Of a stretch of DNA of 40,223 nucleotides, positions 1 through 7,261 are shown piece after piece. The stretch is taken from assembly GCA_900320065.1 (NCBI GenBank), contig ONQV01000004.1, positions 1-40,223 of the forward strand. Reading direction: 5' to 3'. How positions within the stretch are numbered: position 1 is the stretch's first letter; every line of letters starts with the position of its first letter. This DNA comes from an uncultured Eubacteriales bacterium (GTDB lineage: Bacteria > Bacillota > Clostridia > Christensenellales > Borkfalkiaceae). Position numbers and translations under genes: made by a program. The notes beneath the pieces were generated by a model that saw only the letters and a list, made by a program, of their open reading frames with translations, was not told where the DNA came from and ran no database searches.

Positions 1-1371
1 ATTACCCGCGATTTCGACTGGTCGGAAACCGAAAACAACAAACTGCTTTTCGAGATGACGGCAAAATACGGTACTCCGTACTTTTCAAACTATATCAATT
101 CGGATATGGAACCGTCGGACGTCAGAAGTATGTGTTGCAGGCTTCGCCTTGACCTTCGCGAACTCCGCAAAAAATCGGGCGGGTTCTTCGGCAGCGGCGA
201 AAGCACGGGGTCTGTCGGCGTAGTTACCATCAATATGCCGAGAATCGCGTACCTTGCGAAAAACGAAGAAGATTTCTACGAAAGATTAACTCGTCTTATG
301 GATATTGCTGCGCGCTCTCTTAAAGTAAAGCGCGATACTATCACCAAACTGTTGGAAGCGGGCTTATATCCTTATACCAAGCGTTATCTCGGCACGTTCG
401 CAAACCACTTCTCGACGATAGGACTTGTCGGTATGAACGAAGCCTGCCGCAACGCTAAATGGGTAGGCAAGGACTTAACGCACGAAGAAGCGCAGACGTT
501 CACCAAAAACGTTTTGAACTTTATGCGCAACAAACTTTCCGACTATCAGGAACTTTACGGCGACCTTTATAACCTTGAAGCGACGCCCGCGGAATCCACT
601 TCTTTCCGTCTCGCAAAGCACGACGTAAAGCGTTATCCCGATATAATCACCGCGTCGGACGCGGACAAAGCACCGTATTACACCAACAGTTCGCATCTTC
701 CCGTGGGCTTTACCGACGATATATTCTCGGCGCTCGATATTCAGGACGAATTGCAGACGCTTTATACTTCGGGTACTGTTTTCCACGCCTTCTTGGGGCA
801 GAAACTTCCCGACTGGAAGGCGGCGGCAAATCTCGTTCGCAAGATCGCGGAAAACTATAAACTGCCCTATTACACAATGTCGCCGACCTATTCGGTGTGT
901 TCGGATCACGGCTATATCGCGGGCGAAGTCTATAAATGTCCGATCTGCGGTAAAACGACCGAAGTTTACAGCCGTATAACAGGCTATTACCGCCCCGTTC
1001 AGAACTGGAACGACGGTAAACGCGCGGAATTCGCCGACAGAAAGGTTTACGACGTGGCGCACTCGCATTTCAGCGGGCACGAAAATGCAAATTGCGACGT
1101 AAAAACCAACAGCGTAAAGGTGGACGAAGCGGACGTGTTGACGGGTCCCGTTCTGTTTACGAGAAACGGTTGTCCCAACTGCAAAACAAGCAAAATGATG
1201 CTTGATAAAGCGGGGATAAAATACGCCGTGGTAAACGCCGAAGAAGATAAGGAAACGACCTTAAAATACGGCGTTAAGAAAGCCCCGACGTTGCTCGTTC
1301 CCGACGGCGATAAAGTGCTTGCTTACGACAACGCGAGCGAAATAAGAAAATATATAGAAGGCTTGAACTGA
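1..1371 (+). CDS. nrdD: Anaerobic (class III) ribonucleoside-triphosphate reductase with fused C-terminal redoxin domain; 5' partial
   Basis: The reading frame is open from base 1, so the N-terminus lies outside the window and 456 residues are visible. NrdD reduces ribonucleoside triphosphates to deoxy forms with a glycyl radical under anaerobiosis. Visible landmarks, in fragment numbering: MCCRL near 45, holding the presumed thiyl-radical cysteine; a zinc-site region with CSDHG near 300 and CPICG near 313; and RITGYYRP near 325, with the presumed radical glycine at about 328. After this catalytic C-terminus a linker leads into about 85 extra residues with a CPNC redox motif (about 391-394) and an APT cis-proline loop, which is a glutaredoxin/NrdH-like fold. 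The stop overlaps the next start (TGATG), so it is translationally coupled to a thioredoxin-reductase-like gene. I infer that the fused domain delivers electrons to the active site. The family call is firm; the electron route is inference. Confidence 0.95.
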   Translation: MTRDFDWSETENNKLLFEMTAKYGTPYFSNYINSDMEPSDVRSMCCRLRLDLRELRKKSGGFFGSGESTGSVGVVTINMPRIAYLAKNEEDFYERLTRLMDIAARSLKVKRDTITKLLEAGLYPYTKRYLGTFANHFSTIGLVGMNEACRNAKWVGKDLTHEEAQTFTKNVLNFMRNKLSDYQELYGDLYNLEATPAESTSFRLAKHDVKRYPDIITASDADKAPYYTNSSHLPVGFTDDIFSALDIQDELQTLYTSGTVFHAFLGQKLPDWKAAANLVRKIAENYKLPYYTMSPTYSVCSDHGYIAGEVYKCPICGKTTEVYSRITGYYRPVQNWNDGKRAEFADRKVYDVAHSHFSGHENANCDVKTNSVKVDEADVLTGPVLFTRNGCPNCKTSKMMLDKAGIKYAVVNAEEDKETTLKYGVKKAPTLLVPDGDKVLAYDNASEIRKYIEGLN

Positions 1372-2282
1372 TGTACGATATTATAGTAGTTGGCGGCGGC
1401 GCCGCGGGCATGACTGCGTGTTTATATTCGCTACGCAACGGTAAAACGGTACTGCTTTTGGAGAGCGAAAGTTTAGGCGGGCAAATAGCGACGTCTCCTA
1501 GGCTTGAAAATTATCCTTCGATTAAAGAAATAAGCGGGGAACAGTTTGCGGACAATTTGTTTGAACAGATAACCGCTCTTGGTGCGGAGTTCGAGATAGA
1601 AAAGGTCGTAGGGATAGAGAAAAAAGACGGTGTTTTTACCGTTAAGACCGAGTATAAAGAATATCAGGCGAAGAGCGTTATTATCGCCGCGGGCGTAAAG
1701 CATAAACATCTTCGTACCAAATCCGAACGCGACGATTTAGTCGGCAAAGGCGTATATTATTGCGCTATCTGCGACGGTGCGTTCTATAAGGGCAAGGAAG
1801 TTATGGTAATAGGCGACGCCAACACCGCGTTGCAATATACGTTATTACTTTCGTCTTATTGCAAAAAAGTGTATTTGTATACACTTTTCGATAAATTATT
1901 CGGGGATAAGAGTTTACAGAAAGCCGCGCTCGCAAAAGAGAACGTCGAGTGGGTGAAGGAAGTTGCGGTTACCGATTTTATCGGCGATACGGAACTTAAA
2001 GCGGTAGAGTATAAGGATAAAGACGGTAATATCCGTACTCACGAAATACCCGCCGTATTCGTGGCGATAGGGCAAATACCCGATAACAAGGCGTTTAGCA
2101 ATTTAGTTGACCTTGATAAGGAAGGGTATATCATAGCGGACGAAACCTGTAAGACCAAAACGGAAGGACTTTTCGTTGCGGGCGATTGCAGGACTAAACC
2201 CGTTCGTCAGGTTATAACCGCGGTAGCGGACGGCGGTATTGCCGCAACCAACGCTTCGCTTTATTTAGAAAGTTTAGAATAA
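1371..2282 (+). CDS. Thioredoxin-reductase-like flavoprotein lacking NADPH-binding signatures
   Basis: This 303-residue protein has the two-domain layout of low-Mr thioredoxin reductases: an N-terminal FAD motif (VGGGAAG, residues 7-13), a redox-active CAIC (131-134) and a C-terminal FAD motif around VAGDCRTK with a following RQV. The central pyridine-nucleotide region is degenerate: where classical TrxB has GGGDSA it has GDANTA (148-153), and the HRRDxFRA segment that binds the NADPH 2'-phosphate is replaced by YTLFDKLFGD (170-179). Such enzymes may take electrons from NADH, ferredoxin or another donor; ferredoxin-dependent flavin thioredoxin reductases of clostridia are known to lack these motifs. 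It overlaps nrdD by one base, so the redoxin domain fused to NrdD is its likely partner. The family is clear; the donor is not. Confidence 0.88.
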   Translation: MYDIIVVGGGAAGMTACLYSLRNGKTVLLLESESLGGQIATSPRLENYPSIKEISGEQFADNLFEQITALGAEFEIEKVVGIEKKDGVFTVKTEYKEYQAKSVIIAAGVKHKHLRTKSERDDLVGKGVYYCAICDGAFYKGKEVMVIGDANTALQYTLLLSSYCKKVYLYTLFDKLFGDKSLQKAALAKENVEWVKEVAVTDFIGDTELKAVEYKDKDGNIRTHEIPAVFVAIGQIPDNKAFSNLVDLDKEGYIIADETCKTKTEGLFVAGDCRTKPVRQVITAVADGGIAATNASLYLESLE

Positions 2283-2295
2283 AAAAGTTTCATTA

Positions 2296-2336
2296 AAAAG
2301 CGCGCGCCTTGCGTTAAACGCAAGGCGCGCGCTTTT
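2296..2336. terminator. Bidirectional intrinsic terminator between convergent genes
   Basis: An 18-bp perfect stem (AAAAGCGCGCGCCTTGCG at 2296-2313, loop TTAAA, complement at 2319-2336). The arms end in A and T runs, so either strand gives a stem followed by U's. It sits between the flavoprotein gene (+) and the DMT transporter gene (-). Confidence 0.9.
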
Positions 2337-2350
2337 AATTGTTTTTACAA

Positions 2351-3370
2351 TTATATATCCGAGAAAATGCCAAGAAGAACTATACCCGCAAAGGTCAGGA
2401 CAATGGCGAGATAATGTTTCCAAGACAGTTTTTCCTTTAAGAATATCCTGCTCCACAGTACGCTCGCCGCGCAGTAAGCGGAAATCATAGGCATACCCGC
2501 CTTGAAATCCGAAAACATTACCGCCATATAGAACATTTGCCCGACCGTTTCGCAGATACCGCCGATAAGCAGGTTGCGGCGTATCGACTTCGTGTCCGCG
2601 CCTTCGCCGAAGGTAAAGAACTTGTCTTTCTTGACGAATTTTACCCAAGAAAACGCAATTATCGCAAACAGTACCGCGGTGAACTCGAACGCCGTGTTGG
2701 ACGCGAATTCCGACATATCGAAAAGTTCGAGTTCGGAAATCATCTGGTCGCCGACCGTACCCAAAGCGTCCATTACCAGATAGATAACGGGGATAAGTAT
2801 TGCAATCAGACTTTTAGTGTATTTGAAATTCGACTTGTCCTGCCGCATAAGTTTTGCCGCTTCGTCTTCCCTGTATTCGACTACGCCCAGCATAATTATA
2901 CCGACGGTGATGAGAAGCACGCCGATACCCGTCCATATTCCAAGCGTCGCCCAGCCGATAATCACGCATATAACGAGTGCGAGAGAGCCCGAAGAATTGC
3001 ATATCGGCGACGAAACCGAAAGTTCTATGTAACGCAGTCCCGCGTAACCTACGACCATCGCCGCAAGATAAATAGCCGCGACGGGCAGATATTTAACGAA
3101 GTCCATAGGAACGAAATCGGTATAGATAAGGGTGCGCCACCACTCGGGGTTGTCGACCATTTCGCCTTCTTCTTCGCTCCAAATTTGCGGTATTTCGGGC
3201 AAGAAAGGGCTTATTATCAGACAGATTATCGCGTGCAAGCCCATAATGACGCCGACCGCGAAAATGACCTTCCAGTGGCTAAACTTATCCTTCTGCGAAG
3301 TGCCCGTTTTGGAGAATAAATCAGAACCGCTCCATGCGAGAAGCGCAATCAATGCAAATATAAAATACAT
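2351..3370 (-). CDS. DMT-superfamily (EamA-like) membrane transporter
   Basis: This 339-residue, highly hydrophobic protein has about ten predicted transmembrane helices in two halves, ending in the sequence EKLSWKHYLAIVLTFAGIV that is typical of the last helices of EamA/DMT transporters. The first half carries an extra hydrophilic loop rich in Glu and Trp (about residues 62-80). The substrate cannot be read from sequence; the family covers metabolite, amino-acid and sugar exporters or importers. It lies 58 bases downstream of nrdG on the same strand. Its SD (AAGGA near 3381-3386) is one arm of an inverted repeat whose other arm covers the nrdG stop, so its translation may be coupled to nrdG. 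Confidence 0.85.
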   Translation of the reverse strand: MYFIFALIALLAWSGSDLFSKTGTSQKDKFSHWKVIFAVGVIMGLHAIICLIISPFLPEIPQIWSEEEGEMVDNPEWWRTLIYTDFVPMDFVKYLPVAAIYLAAMVVGYAGLRYIELSVSSPICNSSGSLALVICVIIGWATLGIWTGIGVLLITVGIIMLGVVEYREDEAAKLMRQDKSNFKYTKSLIAILIPVIYLVMDALGTVGDQMISELELFDMSEFASNTAFEFTAVLFAIIAFSWVKFVKKDKFFTFGEGADTKSIRRNLLIGGICETVGQMFYMAVMFSDFKAGMPMISAYCAASVLWSRIFLKEKLSWKHYLAIVLTFAGIVLLGIFSDI

Positions 3371-3376
3371 AAATAA

Positions 3377-3430
3377 GATATTCCTTTGTAATTTTTATAG
3401 TTTGATTTTTCAGCGTAACAAGGGAATATC
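3377..3430 (-). repeat. Imperfect inverted repeat spanning the nrdG stop and the downstream ribosome-binding site
   Basis: The arms are GATATTCCTTTGT (3377-3389) and ACAAGGGAATATC (3418-3430), matching at 12 of 13 positions around a 28-base AT-rich loop. In the minus-strand mRNA the downstream arm contains the transporter's SD, and the upstream arm overlaps the last codons of nrdG. Folding would hide the SD unless ribosomes finishing nrdG open it. This is inference from pairing only. Confidence 0.55.
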
Positions 3431-4124
3431 AGCCGTACCCGCGAAGATTTACCGATTTTACGAACGGTCTTACGATTTCCGCAAATTCTTTCGCCTTATC
3501 TTCCGCGACGGGGGAAAGATTTTGCGCTATACAATTATCGCCGCTTTTAAATTTCTGCATAAAGTATTTGTCCGCGCCTTTAATCCACTCCCCGATACGG
3601 CGTATGTTTTCCGCCTTGTGATATTCGGCGATAAGCGTCGTGCGGAATTCATAACCTATTTTACCCGACAGCAAAAATTCCACGGTCTTTTCTATTTTAC
3701 TCGTGTCGAAAGTCTTAAAGCCTATTATTTCCGAATAGTTTTCGCGGTCGTTTTTTATGTCTATCGCAAAGTAGTCGGCAAGCCCTTCGGTTGCAAGCAG
3801 TTTCACCATTTCGGGATTAGTGCCGTTAGTGTCCACTTTTACCGAATAGCCTACGTCCTTGACTTTTTTTATAAATTCGGGAAGGTCGGGATTTAAGGTC
3901 GGTTCGCCGCCCGTTATACATAAGCCTTCCAAAATCCCTTTGCGCTTTTTAAGGTAGGCTAAAATATCGCTTTCAGGAATAGGGGGTAGGGACTTATAGT
4001 CTAAAACCAGTGCGGAATTATGGCAGAATCCGCACTTAAAATTGCAACTTCCCGTAAACACCGTCGCGGCAATAAAACCGTCGTAGTCCACGAGCGATAA
4101 TTTTTCCAGACCGTAAATATTCAT
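3429..4124 (-). CDS. nrdG: Anaerobic ribonucleoside-triphosphate reductase activating protein (radical SAM, NrdG2 type)
   Basis: This 231-residue protein has the radical-SAM cluster motif CNFKCGFC (C27, C31, C34), the SAM-binding TGGEP (71-75) and the N-terminal GLEKLSLVDYDG segment typical of the NrdG2 subfamily. It uses a 4Fe-4S cluster and S-adenosylmethionine to generate the glycyl radical on NrdD, whose gene lies about 2 kb away on the other strand. The start is fixed by this conserved N-terminus. No SD precedes the ATG. Instead a near-consensus promoter on the minus strand (TTGACA-N17-TATACT) has its -10 box only six bases upstream, which predicts a leaderless mRNA. The gene diverges from dtd. 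Confidence 0.93.
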   Translation of the reverse strand: MNIYGLEKLSLVDYDGFIAATVFTGSCNFKCGFCHNSALVLDYKSLPPIPESDILAYLKKRKGILEGLCITGGEPTLNPDLPEFIKKVKDVGYSVKVDTNGTNPEMVKLLATEGLADYFAIDIKNDRENYSEIIGFKTFDTSKIEKTVEFLLSGKIGYEFRTTLIAEYHKAENIRRIGEWIKGADKYFMQKFKSGDNCIAQNLSPVAEDKAKEFAEIVRPFVKSVNLRGYG

Positions 4125-4130
4125 ATAAAA

Positions 4131-4159
4131 AGTATATATTTATTCGCATCGTTTGTCAA
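4131..4159 (-). promoter_or_regulatory. nrdG promoter, near consensus, predicting a leaderless transcript
   Basis: Read on the minus strand: TTGACA (4159-4154), 17 bases, TATACT (4136-4131). The start codon begins at 4124, where transcription would be expected to begin. The -35 box overlaps five of six bases of the divergent dtd -35 box. Confidence 0.8.
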
Positions 4160-4181
4160 TTATTTTGATTAGTGGTACAAT
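4153..4181 (+). promoter_or_regulatory. dtd promoter
   Basis: TTGTCA (4153-4158), 17-base spacer, TACAAT (4176-4181), with the dtd ATG at 4209. The -35 box overlaps the divergent nrdG -35 box, so the two promoters cannot easily be occupied at the same time. Confidence 0.78.
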
Positions 4182-4208
4182 AATAAAAAGGGATTTACAG
4201 GTGATTTT

Positions 4209-4649
4209 ATGAAAGCGGTCGTGCAAAGGGTGTTAGGCGCAAAATTACGGGTGGACGGTAAAATCGTTTCCGAAATAGGAAAGGGACTAGTGGTGTTTTT
4301 GGGGGTCGGAAAAGGCGACGGGATAAAGGACGGCGATTATTTTATCAAAAAACTGCCGACGTTACGCATTTTTGAAGACGAAAACGAAAAAATAAACCGT
4401 TCCGTAATAGACGAAAAGGGTAAAATCCTTCTCGTTTCGCAGTTTACGCTTTTTGCCGACACTTCGCACGGCAACCGCCCGTCCTTTTTGGATGCGGAAA
4501 GTCCCGATAAAGCGGACGAATTATATAAATACGTGGGCGCGGGACTTGAAAAGGTCGTGCCCGTAAAGTACGGGATATTCGGCGCGGATATGAAAATAGA
4601 ACAGATAAACGACGGTCCGTTTACCGTCGTTATGGACAGCAAATGGTAA
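4209..4649 (+). CDS. dtd: D-aminoacyl-tRNA deacylase
   Basis: At 146 residues this is the usual length for DTD. It removes D-amino acids (and misattached glycine) from tRNA as a cytoplasmic proofreading enzyme. The catalytic SQFTL motif is at 77-81. The cross-subunit Gly-cisPro motif reads NDGPFT at 134-139, where most homologues have GPVT, so the valine is replaced by phenylalanine. Flanking conserved segments (MKAVVQRV at the start, GNRPSF near 88-93) support full function. The start is supported by AGGTGA just upstream and by the promoter at 4153-4181. A weak A/T-rich hairpin near 4655-4680 may end the transcript but is not convincing. Confidence 0.96.
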   Translation: MKAVVQRVLGAKLRVDGKIVSEIGKGLVVFLGVGKGDGIKDGDYFIKKLPTLRIFEDENEKINRSVIDEKGKILLVSQFTLFADTSHGNRPSFLDAESPDKADELYKYVGAGLEKVVPVKYGIFGADMKIEQINDGPFTVVMDSKW

Positions 4650-4697
4650 TTCCGATTAAAAAACGGTCTTTTTTTCGGTTAAACTCTAATTATAGTA

Positions 4698-4726
4698 TTG
4701 ACAAAAAAATTGTGAAGTAATATAAT
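4698..4726 (+). promoter_or_regulatory. Perfect-consensus sigma-A promoter for the lipoprotein gene
   Basis: TTGACA (4698-4703), 17 bases, TATAAT (4721-4726). The expected transcription start is near 4733. It therefore excludes a GTG start at 4728 and supports the ATG at 4755. Confidence 0.9.
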
Positions 4727-4754
4727 AGTGAAAAACGAAGGAAGGAGACGTTTT

Positions 4755-6197
4755 ATGAAAAAATTTATTACATTATTTGTTGCCGTAATCATGGCGATAA
4801 GCGTTTTTGCCGTTTCTGCTTGCGGCAAGGATAACAATTCGGTCGATCCGACTCCCGCACCCGTTGTAGAAGAAAAGGGCGTAAGCGGGTCGATTGAAGG
4901 AAATTACAACACAAAGGTCGAACTCGACGTCGATGATGCTAACTATCAACTGTTAGCGACAAGGTTAAGCGGCGACATTCATCCCGTTGTTAATAACCAA
5001 GTCGCGGGCGGCACTGCTCAAGCTGAGGCTGACATTAATTTGACCATAGGCGACAAATCGTTGACTATTTCGATGACAGACCTGCTTAATCTTATTTTGG
5101 ACATATCGAAAATGGATAAAAACGGTTTAGATGCAATTTCCGGTTTATACAATAAGATGGAATTGAACGTTAAATCCGACGATGGTTTCGGTACGGCAGC
5201 AGTTGCGTTAGGAGATCAATTCACTACGACTAAAACGGACGAGAGCGACGGAGATGACGTCGACACCGCGGAAAACAACGAGGTAAGTACGATAAAAGCC
5301 GCGTTGGCAATGTTAAACGCATTGAATGTTAAAACCGAAATAGACGCGTACGTAAAAGATACGAACGTGTACGTTAACGCGAAAGCAAACGGTATTCCGG
5401 AGGCTGTAAAAACGATGATTCCCGAAGGAAGTTTTGATTTAGGCGCGTTAGAAACCGGCTTGCAATACAAGTTTACCGAAGAATTTATTCAAATGATTGT
5501 TGGTATGTTCAGCGGCAGATTTGGCGGCGGAGAAAAAAATTATTTCGACGATAACGATTATTATCCCATCGATGAGGCAGGCATTGAAGAAGATGAAAAC
5601 GAAAATTCTCTCCAAGCGGCAAAATTTGGACAGGAACTTCCGAGTGAAACCGATAGCGAATCCGATACAAACGCTTTGACTATGGTTATGGGTATCGCAT
5701 CCATGATAGGCGCGGATATTTACGCGGACATTTCCGATAACGAAGTTAAATTAAAAATCGCGATTACCGATTCGGAAGAAATGAGAACAAAGCTTTCGAC
5801 TTTAGCTTCGTCGATTATATCCTCTAAAACAGAAGGCGTGGTTACCAATTTCGTTATTTCCAAATTGAATATAGAATTGTACGCCGCGATTAACGCGAAT
5901 AAAGAAATTACCGCTGTCGCGGGAAAAATTGATGTTGCCGTTTCCGCATCCGTTGGTACTACGAACGTAAGTCTTGCGGTTAAAGGCGCGTTAGATTTAT
6001 CTTTCAACGCTCCTGCAGCAATAGAATTCCCGTCTTTTGACGCATACGTAGACGTGATGGCGCTTATGCAGCAATCAAGCCAAGGTCAGGACTGGGACGA
6101 CAACGGCGACGAAGAAATTGACGAAGAAATTGACGAAGAAGTTGACGAAGAAGTTGACAATGAAATTGACAATGAAATTGATGAAGAAGTTGCGTAA
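4755..6197 (+). CDS. Secreted lipoprotein of unknown function with acidic repeat tail
   Basis: The 480-residue product starts with a basic N-terminus (MKK), a hydrophobic stretch and the lipobox VSAC, so it should be lipidated and anchored outside the membrane. ATG 4755 is chosen because GAAGGAG lies just upstream and the promoter -10 box ends at 4726, which makes the in-frame GTG at 4728 untranscribed. The body alternates short beta-strand-like segments (for example INLTIGDKSL and VYVNAKANGI) with Asp/Glu/Asn-rich loops near residues 165-180 and 265-300. The C-terminus is a DEE[I/V] tetrapeptide repeat. I do not recognise the family; a beta-rich substrate-holding or surface-exposed fold is plausible. 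It looks more AT-rich and looser in codon use than its neighbours. A single-gene transcript ends at the hairpin 6221-6250. Confidence 0.85.
   Translation: MKKFITLFVAVIMAISVFAVSACGKDNNSVDPTPAPVVEEKGVSGSIEGNYNTKVELDVDDANYQLLATRLSGDIHPVVNNQVAGGTAQAEADINLTIGDKSLTISMTDLLNLILDISKMDKNGLDAISGLYNKMELNVKSDDGFGTAAVALGDQFTTTKTDESDGDDVDTAENNEVSTIKAALAMLNALNVKTEIDAYVKDTNVYVNAKANGIPEAVKTMIPEGSFDLGALETGLQYKFTEEFIQMIVGMFSGRFGGGEKNYFDDNDYYPIDEAGIEEDENENSLQAAKFGQELPSETDSESDTNALTMVMGIASMIGADIYADISDNEVKLKIAITDSEEMRTKLSTLASSIISSKTEGVVTNFVISKLNIELYAAINANKEITAVAGKIDVAVSASVGTTNVSLAVKGALDLSFNAPAAIEFPSFDAYVDVMALMQQSSQGQDWDDNGDEEIDEEIDEEVDEEVDNEIDNEIDEEVA
6108..6191 (+). repeat. Seven-unit 12-bp in-frame tandem repeat
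   Basis: Seven units of pattern GA[C/T]-[GAA/AAT]-GAA-[ATT/GTT] encode (D-[E/N]-E-[I/V])x7 at the end of the lipoprotein. Units 1-2, 3-4 and 5-6 are identical pairs, which suggests growth by duplication. Copy number could vary between strains without breaking the frame. Confidence 0.95.
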
Positions 6198-6220
6198 ACT
6201 TAAAATTACTTACGTATAAG

Positions 6221-6257
6221 TTACCGCCGCGGCAGAAGCCGCGGCGGTAATATTTTT
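6221..6257. terminator. Intrinsic terminator
   Basis: A 13-bp perfect stem, TTACCGCCGCGGC (6221-6233), AGAA loop, complement at 6238-6250, followed by TATTTTT on the plus strand. It ends the lipoprotein transcript and faces the convergent TSCPD gene. Confidence 0.92.
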
Positions 6258-6287
6258 AAAATTAAAAAATTACGGGGAAATATAAAT

Positions 6288-6539
6288 CTAATTATTTTTT
6301 TCTTTATACTTTATAAGGGCGGTTGCGAGTTGGTCGGGGCACGACGTTCCTGCGCGGCACTGTATCCCTTTAAGTAGCGATATAACTTCGTCGATATTTT
6401 TGCCTTCGACGAGTTTCGCTATCCCTTGCGTGTTGCCCGTGCAACCGCCGATAAACTTTACTTTTGTAAGCGTATTGTCGTCTTTAACATCGAATTCTAT
6501 GTGATGGGAACAAGTCCCGCGAGTTGTATATGTGTGCAT
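6288..6539 (-). CDS. TSCPD domain protein (TIGR03905-like)
   Basis: This 83-residue protein carries the signature TSCPD near its C-terminus, with further cysteines at CSHH, GGCTGN and QCRAG. The family resembles the C-terminal zinc/cysteine region of B12-dependent (class II) ribonucleotide reductase NrdJ but stands alone in many Clostridia, where its role is unknown. It follows the DUF4364 gene by eight bases on the same strand, so both should share the promoter at 7126-7153. The presence of both NrdD and this stand-alone TSCPD protein in one region may be coincidence. Function is unknown; the family assignment is good. Confidence 0.88.
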   Translation of the reverse strand: MHTYTTRGTCSHHIEFDVKDDNTLTKVKFIGGCTGNTQGIAKLVEGKNIDEVISLLKGIQCRAGTSCPDQLATALIKYKEKNN

Positions 6540-6547
6540 ACGTTACG

Positions 6548-7072
6548 TTAATCCACCAAAGTTTCGTAAATGCTTCTGTAAGCGTCCGCCGCTTTTTCGC
6601 CCCATTTTTTATACACGTCCTTCGCTATTTGGCGGTTGGGCACGACGAGTTTAAGTTCCAAAACGGGCTGGACGGGTTCGATTATTTTAAGATAAACGGT
6701 GTACGTGCCGTCTTTATTCATAAAGTAGTCTGCAACGCACTCCTGCTTTCTGCGGTAACGGTTTTTGTTGTTCTTTATAAATATGGATATCTGTTCACGC
6801 GTGGAAGCGGGGATATTTATAAAGAAATTCGCAAGGCAAATTCTTCCGTCGGTCGTGATGGTGTAAAGCGGTTCGTCGCTGTCGCCGATATTATAGATCC
6901 AGCCGCATTCCAAAAGTTGCTTTAAAATAGGCTGACAGTCCATATAGGCGAGCCAGTTATTCGACGAACAGCACATATCGAGAATAGTATTCTCCGAAAG
7001 CGGTACTTCCATTTTATCGAAAACGAATAAAAGTATTAACTTGTTGAGAGAAGAATCCCCTTTAACTTGCAT
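6548..7072 (-). CDS. DUF4364 family protein, probable winged-helix regulator
   Basis: This 174-residue protein matches the pattern of the clostridial DUF4364 family. The N-terminal 80 residues are helical (LNKLILLFVFDKMEVPLSE, then LKQLLECGWI and LYTITTDGR) and look like a winged-helix DNA-binding module. The C-terminal half, with the run DGTYTVYLKI, looks like an alpha/beta sensor domain. The regulatory target is unknown. It is the first gene of a two-gene unit with the TSCPD gene and has its own extended -10 promoter. GGG at about 7078-7080 on the minus strand gives only a weak SD. Confidence 0.85.
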   Translation of the reverse strand: MQVKGDSSLNKLILLFVFDKMEVPLSENTILDMCCSSNNWLAYMDCQPILKQLLECGWIYNIGDSDEPLYTITTDGRICLANFFINIPASTREQISIFIKNNKNRYRRKQECVADYFMNKDGTYTVYLKIIEPVQPVLELKLVVPNRQIAKDVYKKWGEKAADAYRSIYETLVD

Positions 7073-7125
7073 AATTTGCCCTTACCGTGTTTCTTTTGCG
7101 CGAAAACCTATCCAATGTAAACTTT

Positions 7126-7153
7126 ATTATATCATAATTTTCGGTTTTGTAAA
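7126..7153 (-). promoter_or_regulatory. Promoter of the DUF4364-TSCPD unit
   Basis: Minus strand: TTTACA (7153-7148), 16 bases, TATAAT (7131-7126), preceded by TGA, which makes an extended -10. It is divergent from the promoter at 7204-7232. Confidence 0.8.
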
Positions 7154-7203
7154 GGACTTTGACCTAAATTTTATAAAATCTTATCGGAAAAAGGTGATAA
7201 AGT

Positions 7204-7232
7204 TTGAAAAAACGGTTAAAATGTGGTATAAT
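7204..7232 (+). promoter_or_regulatory. Promoter of the 7262 gene and downstream genes
   Basis: TTGAAA (7204-7209), 17 bases, TATAAT (7227-7232) with a TGG extended -10. It is followed by AAGGAG at about 7250-7255 and the ATG at 7262. Confidence 0.85.
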
Positions 7233-7261
7233 TATGCGGAAAACAGTTTAAGGAGCAATAT

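Noticed and set aside
2537..3319. 260-residue open frame on the plus strand
   Set aside because: It is antisense to the DMT transporter and is rich in Arg/Tyr/His, as shadow frames are.
4728..4754. Earlier GTG start for the lipoprotein
   Set aside because: It begins two bases after a consensus -10 box, so it would not be in the transcript; ATG 4755 has an SD and gives a proper lipoprotein signal.
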